Position numbers and translations under genes: made by a program
In this document: piece by piece, positions 61,210-64,000 of the stretch
Layout: every line of letters begins with the position of its first letter
Position numbering within the stretch: position 1 is the stretch's first letter
Origin: Halobacillus litoralis
Lineage (GTDB): Bacteria > Bacillota > Bacilli > Bacillales > Halobacillaceae
Reading direction: 5' to 3'
Assembly: GCF_020524025.1 (NCBI RefSeq)
Contig: NZ_JAIVKN010000004.1
Span: 310,001-374,000, forward strand
Length of the DNA stretch: 64,000 nucleotides
The notes under the pieces: model-generated
The model's input: the letters and a program-made list of their open reading frames with translations, nothing else
The model's database searches: none
Told to the model about the DNA's origin: nothing

Positions 61210-61896
61210 ATGACAAAAGGCTTGAAATGGATCATTGGATTAATCGTTGCAGCTATAGTGGGTATTCTCGTTATACCGGAAGCTTACTCTTATCTGACGA
61301 AGAGAAATTATAGCAGCGAAGAAGTGTCAGCCTCGGATATTCCAGAGGGTTATGATGTCGCGACCTTTGCTGGTGGATGCTTCTGGTGTATGGAACCCCC
61401 GTTTGAAAAATTAGAAGGTGTCCACAGTGTCATCTCGGGTTATACAGGAGGCGATTTAGAAAATCCCTCTTACGAAGAAGTATCTGCAGGAGGAACCGGA
61501 CACATTGAGTCTGTTCAAGTGTATTACAATCCAGATGTCATTCATTATGAAGAGTTGTTAGATGTGTTTTGGAGACAAATCAATCCGACAGATGACGGTG
61601 GGCAGTTTGTCGATCGAGGGTATCAGTATACAACGGCTGTTTTCTATCATACAGAAGAACAAAAAGAGGTGGCTGAACAATCCAAGAAGGAGCTCATCGA
61701 CTCTGGTAGATTTAAAGAAGAAATTGTTACTCCTATTGCACAAGCGGAAGCATTCTATCGTGCAGAAGAATACCATCAAGACTATTATAAAAAGAATAAA
61801 GTAAGATATGACTATTATCGCGGGAATTCCGGAAGAGATCAATATTTAGAAAAAATATGGGGAAGCGATCTAAAACTTGATCTTCCGCAAAAATAG
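61210..61896 (+). CDS. msrA: Membrane-anchored peptide methionine sulfoxide reductase A
   Basis: 228 residues. Residues 7-25 (WIIGLIVAAIVGILVIPEA) form a signal-anchor, so the enzyme faces the cell exterior. The catalytic core has FAGGCFWCMEPPFEKLEGV with Cys57 as the sulfenic-acid-forming residue, and GYTGGDLENPSYEEVSAGGT and QINPTDDGGQFVDRGYQY are standard MsrA. It repairs oxidised methionine in surface proteins. Most Bacillus MsrA enzymes are cytosolic, so the anchor is noteworthy. No MsrB is fused or adjacent. GAGGTGG precedes the ATG. Confidence 0.92.
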   Translation: MTKGLKWIIGLIVAAIVGILVIPEAYSYLTKRNYSSEEVSASDIPEGYDVATFAGGCFWCMEPPFEKLEGVHSVISGYTGGDLENPSYEEVSAGGTGHIESVQVYYNPDVIHYEELLDVFWRQINPTDDGGQFVDRGYQYTTAVFYHTEEQKEVAEQSKKELIDSGRFKEEIVTPIAQAEAFYRAEEYHQDYYKKNKVRYDYYRGNSGRDQYLEKIWGSDLKLDLPQK

Positions 61897-61952
61897 GGGC
61901 AGTGTAGACCTACTCCTGTCCCATGATATGACTATTATATAATTATGCAGAA

Positions 61953-61982
61953 CAAAAGCCCCTTTTGAAAAAAGGGGCTTAA
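61953..61982. terminator. Terminator between convergent genes
   Basis: AAGCCCCTTTT pairs with AAAAGGGGCTT around GAAA-type loop sequence; T-rich when read on the minus strand. Confidence 0.75.
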
Positions 61983-61989
61983 AATTTGG

Positions 61990-62115
61990 TTAATATTGTT
62001 TTGTTTCTTTTGGAATGGAAGGATTTGCATCGACACCCGTATCCATATTAGTGAAACCAATATAACTAAAACCAACAACGATTAACATAAGAATAGCTAC
62101 TAAAATTTGTCTCAT
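61990..62115 (-). CDS. 41-residue membrane peptide
   Basis: ATG at 62115 with GGAGGAAG upstream reads MRQILVAILMLIVVGFSYIG then a short polar tail ending PSIPKETKQY. One N-terminal membrane helix, with the tail outside. The longer reading from 62190 has no ribosome binding site. No family recognised. Confidence 0.6.
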   Translation of the reverse strand: MRQILVAILMLIVVGFSYIGFTNMDTGVDANPSIPKETKQY

Positions 62116-62222
62116 TTTTCTTCCTCCATCACTGCAAAAGCTGGACAATGTCTTCTTTTGCAGTTTGTTGCCGTTTTCTATTTTAATCATTCATACGATA
62201 GATTACAAGTTTGTATTTGTTA

Positions 62223-62537
62223 TTAGGAAACCATCTTTAACCCTATCACACCAGCTACAATACATGTGATGAAGGCTATACGTGTCACATCTGCTTTTTC
62301 ATTAAAGAATAGGATTCCCAATAAAACAGTTCCCACTGATCCTATCCCTGTCCATATCCCGTATGCTGTACCGATAGGGAGTTCTTTTAATGAAAGGGAG
62401 AGGAAGTAGAAACTTATGCTCATTGCCACTAAGGCAGAAGCAGAAGGAGCCAGTTTTTTAAATCCGTTCGATAATTTCAAAAAAAACATAGATGTCATTT
62501 CTCCAACACCTGCTATAAAAAGAAATACCCATGCCAT
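62223..62537 (-). CDS. Small multidrug resistance (SMR) family subunit
   Basis: 104 residues, four helices. FIAGVGEMTSMFFLKLSNGF carries the essential membrane Glu (residue 13) of SMR transporters, and GTAYGIWTGIGSVGTVLLGI is the conserved helix 3. It directly follows a second SMR gene; such pairs (YkkCD, YvdRS, EbrAB types) work as heterodimers. Guanidinium or drug export are both possible. GGAGGGAT precedes the ATG within the end of the upstream gene. Confidence 0.88.
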   Translation of the reverse strand: MAWVFLFIAGVGEMTSMFFLKLSNGFKKLAPSASALVAMSISFYFLSLSLKELPIGTAYGIWTGIGSVGTVLLGILFFNEKADVTRIAFITCIVAGVIGLKMVS

Positions 62538-62538
62538 A

Positions 62539-62883
62539 TTATCCCTCCTGCTGCATTTGTTCTGCCGGTTTTTCAGACATTTTGAGCCCTATAATACCTG
62601 TAATTAAAAGCCCAATAAAAAAGACTTTCCCAGCTCCACCTTCGTCGCCAAGAAAGATCATTCCGATTAAAGCCGTTCCTGCTGCACCGATTCCTGTAAA
62701 GACCGCATATCCTGTCCCCACATCAATCACTTTTAAGGATTTCGTGAAGAACGCAAAGCTGATAACGATACAAATGACGGTGATAGTAGAATAGATAGGT
62801 TGTGTGAATCCATCCGAAAGCTTCAACCCAATGGCCCACCCGATTTCAAATAAAGCACCAATCAACAAATAAATCCATGCCAT
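62539..62883 (-). CDS. Small multidrug resistance (SMR) family subunit
   Basis: 114 residues, four helices. LIGALFEIGWAIGLKLSDGF resembles the guanidinium-exporter (Gdx/SugE) motif, with Glu13 and the WAIGLK sequence. GTGYAVFTGIGAAGTALIGM is helix 3. It is the partner of the following SMR gene, whose ribosome binding site lies in its last codons. Upstream is a TetR regulator, with GGAGGAA before this ATG. No guanidine riboswitch was seen. Confidence 0.88.
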   Translation of the reverse strand: MAWIYLLIGALFEIGWAIGLKLSDGFTQPIYSTITVICIVISFAFFTKSLKVIDVGTGYAVFTGIGAAGTALIGMIFLGDEGGAGKVFFIGLLITGIIGLKMSEKPAEQMQQEG

Positions 62884-62886
62884 GAG

Positions 62887-63477
62887 TCATTCCTCCTTTT
62901 CAGACGCTTGTATACCTAACCAAAAAATTTCCCAGCTTGCTTTTTGTCTTTGCTCAAAAACATCATAATCATAAAAGTTTTCTTCGAGAAATAAACCATC
63001 CATTAAGGTATAAAATGCTGATGTCAGCGTATCTGTAGAAAAAGGGCGGATAACTTCATGTTTCTTCCCCTGCTCAAGAACAGGACGGATTACTTCTGTC
63101 ATTTGATCTTCCATGAAGAGAAAAGCTTTCTTAACTTCTGAGATAAATTCTTCAGGAGGAAAAAAGGTCACCCGTTTAAAAAACATCCCCTCCGTTGTAT
63201 GTGCCATACGATCCAAATAAGAGCGGTAAATGTGGTGTAACTGTTCTTGAATGGTCTTCTCTTCAAGTTGTTGAGGATACGAATGCCAATATTCTTTTTC
63301 ACGATCGGTTACAAGTGATAAAACATGTAGAAAAATAGATTCTTTATTCTTAAAATGGTTGTATAAAGAAGGCTTTTTAATGCCTACTGCTTCTGCAATA
63401 TTGGCCAGGGATGTGTTCTCATAACCATGACTTGCGAAGAGTTTTAAACTTTCAGTAAGGATTATTTCTTTAGTCAT
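62887..63477 (-). CDS. TetR family transcriptional regulator of the SMR pump
   Basis: 196 residues. The N-terminal helix-turn-helix is ESLKLFASHGYENTSLANIAE followed by VGIKKPSLYNHFKNKESIF, standard TetR/AcrR. The C-terminal ligand domain is helical. It is transcribed with the two SMR genes and probably represses the operon until a pump substrate binds. An inverted repeat upstream (63497-63512) is the likely operator. AAGGGGTGAT precedes the ATG. Confidence 0.88.
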   Translation of the reverse strand: MTKEIILTESLKLFASHGYENTSLANIAEAVGIKKPSLYNHFKNKESIFLHVLSLVTDREKEYWHSYPQQLEEKTIQEQLHHIYRSYLDRMAHTTEGMFFKRVTFFPPEEFISEVKKAFLFMEDQMTEVIRPVLEQGKKHEVIRPFSTDTLTSAFYTLMDGLFLEENFYDYDVFEQRQKASWEIFWLGIQASEKEE

Positions 63478-63496
63478 ACAATCACCCCTTCTGCTA

Positions 63497-63512
63497 ACTA
63501 ACGGTTGTTAGT
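63497..63512. promoter_or_regulatory. Likely TetR operator
   Basis: ACTAAC-GGTT-GTTAGT, a perfect inverted repeat 20 bp upstream of the regulator start. Confidence 0.6.
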
Positions 63513-63662
63513 CTATTCTAGCATGTGATTCTGAAGATGTCCAACATCTGCTTATTTCGACATGTTTAGTCAATTGGTGTTAAGGGGATGGTAATATAGA
63601 GGCATTCAAGCTGAAGTGGAACCTTGGGGTTTGGAAACTACGCTCGGAAGGGGATTGAATCG

Positions 63663-63869
63663 GTGAATCAATACAGACTCGATCGATACGAAGGTGCTTA
63701 TGCTATTTTAGTGGAAGTATCTGAATTTGAAAACGAGCTTTCCGTCTTTAAAGAACGTTTAATTGGTTTTGTAAAACCAGGTGACTACTTAGAAGTAGAG
63801 TTTGATACAATAGGAAACTTTAAACATGTGGCTATCATTTCTAAGCTGGATAAAATGGAAAAAGCATAA
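63663..63869 (+). CDS. DUF3006 domain protein
   Basis: 68 residues, NQYRLDRYEGAYAILVEVSE to LDKMEKA. The short beta-rich pattern, with DRYEGAYAILVE and GDYLEVEFD, resembles DUF3006 proteins of Firmicutes, which are found beside or fused to MBL-fold/DNA-uptake ComEC-like proteins. Start is GTG 63663 with AAGGGGA upstream. Function unknown. Confidence 0.65.
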   Translation: MNQYRLDRYEGAYAILVEVSEFENELSVFKERLIGFVKPGDYLEVEFDTIGNFKHVAIISKLDKMEKA

Positions 63870-63871
63870 GG

Positions 63872-63926
63872 AGAGGTGCGTCAGTGGCTCAAGCATTGAA
63901 CCGGTGACGCACCTCTTCTTTTTTTA
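63872..63926 (+). terminator. Terminator of the DUF3006 gene
   Basis: GAGGTGCGTCA pairs with TGACGCACCTC around a 21-nt partly paired loop; T-run follows. The remaining 74 bases to the window edge show nothing I can support. Confidence 0.85.
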
Positions 63927-64000
63927 ATTATTTCACGACTTGATGATTGGAAAAAATACCAAGTAGAGAGCTTGTTTATTTGATGAAAATCCCATATATG

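Noticed and set aside
1-64000. tRNA, rRNA, CRISPR arrays, insertion sequences, prophage or toxin-antitoxin modules
   Set aside because: None of their signatures (cloverleaf or TTCGA loop sequences, spaced repeats, transposase or integrase genes) was seen on either strand.

Overview
The window reads as a chromosomal segment of a low-GC, endospore-forming member of the Bacillaceae, probably a moderately halophilic genus such as Halobacillus or Virgibacillus. This is inferred from a sporulation cortex deacetylase (PdaA), bacillithiol deacetylase (BshB2), MreBH, YkuD, YdaT, YwbE, a PxpABC operon of Bacillus type, SigB-like promoters, exact PerR- and Zur-type operators and strong AGGAGG ribosome binding sites. 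No rRNA, tRNA, CRISPR array, insertion sequence or prophage was seen. LAYOUT: 1-2630 is the end of a fatty-acid operon (partial acyl-CoA dehydrogenase, enoyl-CoA hydratase, quinone oxidoreductase). 2806-4881 holds an acetyltransferase, a PP2C-like gene broken by an in-frame TAG, and an O-methyltransferase. 5137-8853 is a four-gene 5-oxoprolinase operon on the minus strand with a divergent Nramp-like transporter. 9000-10141 has two DUF2188 stress genes behind SigB-like promoters and ywbE. 10137-16104 is mostly minus strand: small hypotheticals, a K+-channel-like protein with a degenerate filter, a PanE-type reductase and mreBH, with a plus-strand M15 peptidase. 16269-22551 carries YkgJ, MOSC, DUF1992, an SRAP protein, an AGCS symporter and the yfkJ-yfkI-yfkH cluster. 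22777-30023 is a metal-homeostasis block: a PfeT/ZosA-type P1B-4 ATPase with PerR and Fur-like sites, an amino-acid ABC importer lacking its ATPase, and znuC-znuB-zur plus znuA with Zur boxes. 30066-41896 has transporters, yfkD/MscS converging with overlap, a YuiF antiporter, pdaA, an AlkA-like glycosylase, an orphan PAS kinase, YitT and a GntR regulator. 42070-53747 includes an acyl-CoA synthetase, RNase H-like protein, YkuD L,D-transpeptidase, PurU, a BCCT transporter, an LLM oxidoreductase, PepF and PhhB. 53796-64000 has an RluA synthase, TypA, a FixH/YtkA-like lipoprotein, BshB2, a MutS2 paralogue, membrane-anchored MsrA, a TetR/paired-SMR efflux operon and a DUF3006 protein. MOST INTERESTING: a consensus promoter (58790-58818) drives a ~400-nt leader that encodes a 7-residue peptide, folds into nested helices whose first arm overlaps the peptide codons, and contains two strong intrinsic terminators before a short MutS2-family ATPase that lacks the Smr nuclease domain. 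The architecture matches ribosome-stalling attenuators of antibiotic-response genes. Canonical MutS2 acts on collided ribosomes, so this could be an inducible ribosome-rescue or translation-stress system. That interpretation is inference; the elements themselves are visible in the sequence. Other points worth attention are a compact Zur circuit, the dual PerR/Fur control region of the iron-efflux pump, a frameshifted small gene that keeps a perfect promoter and terminator, and several small genes of 33 to 70 residues.
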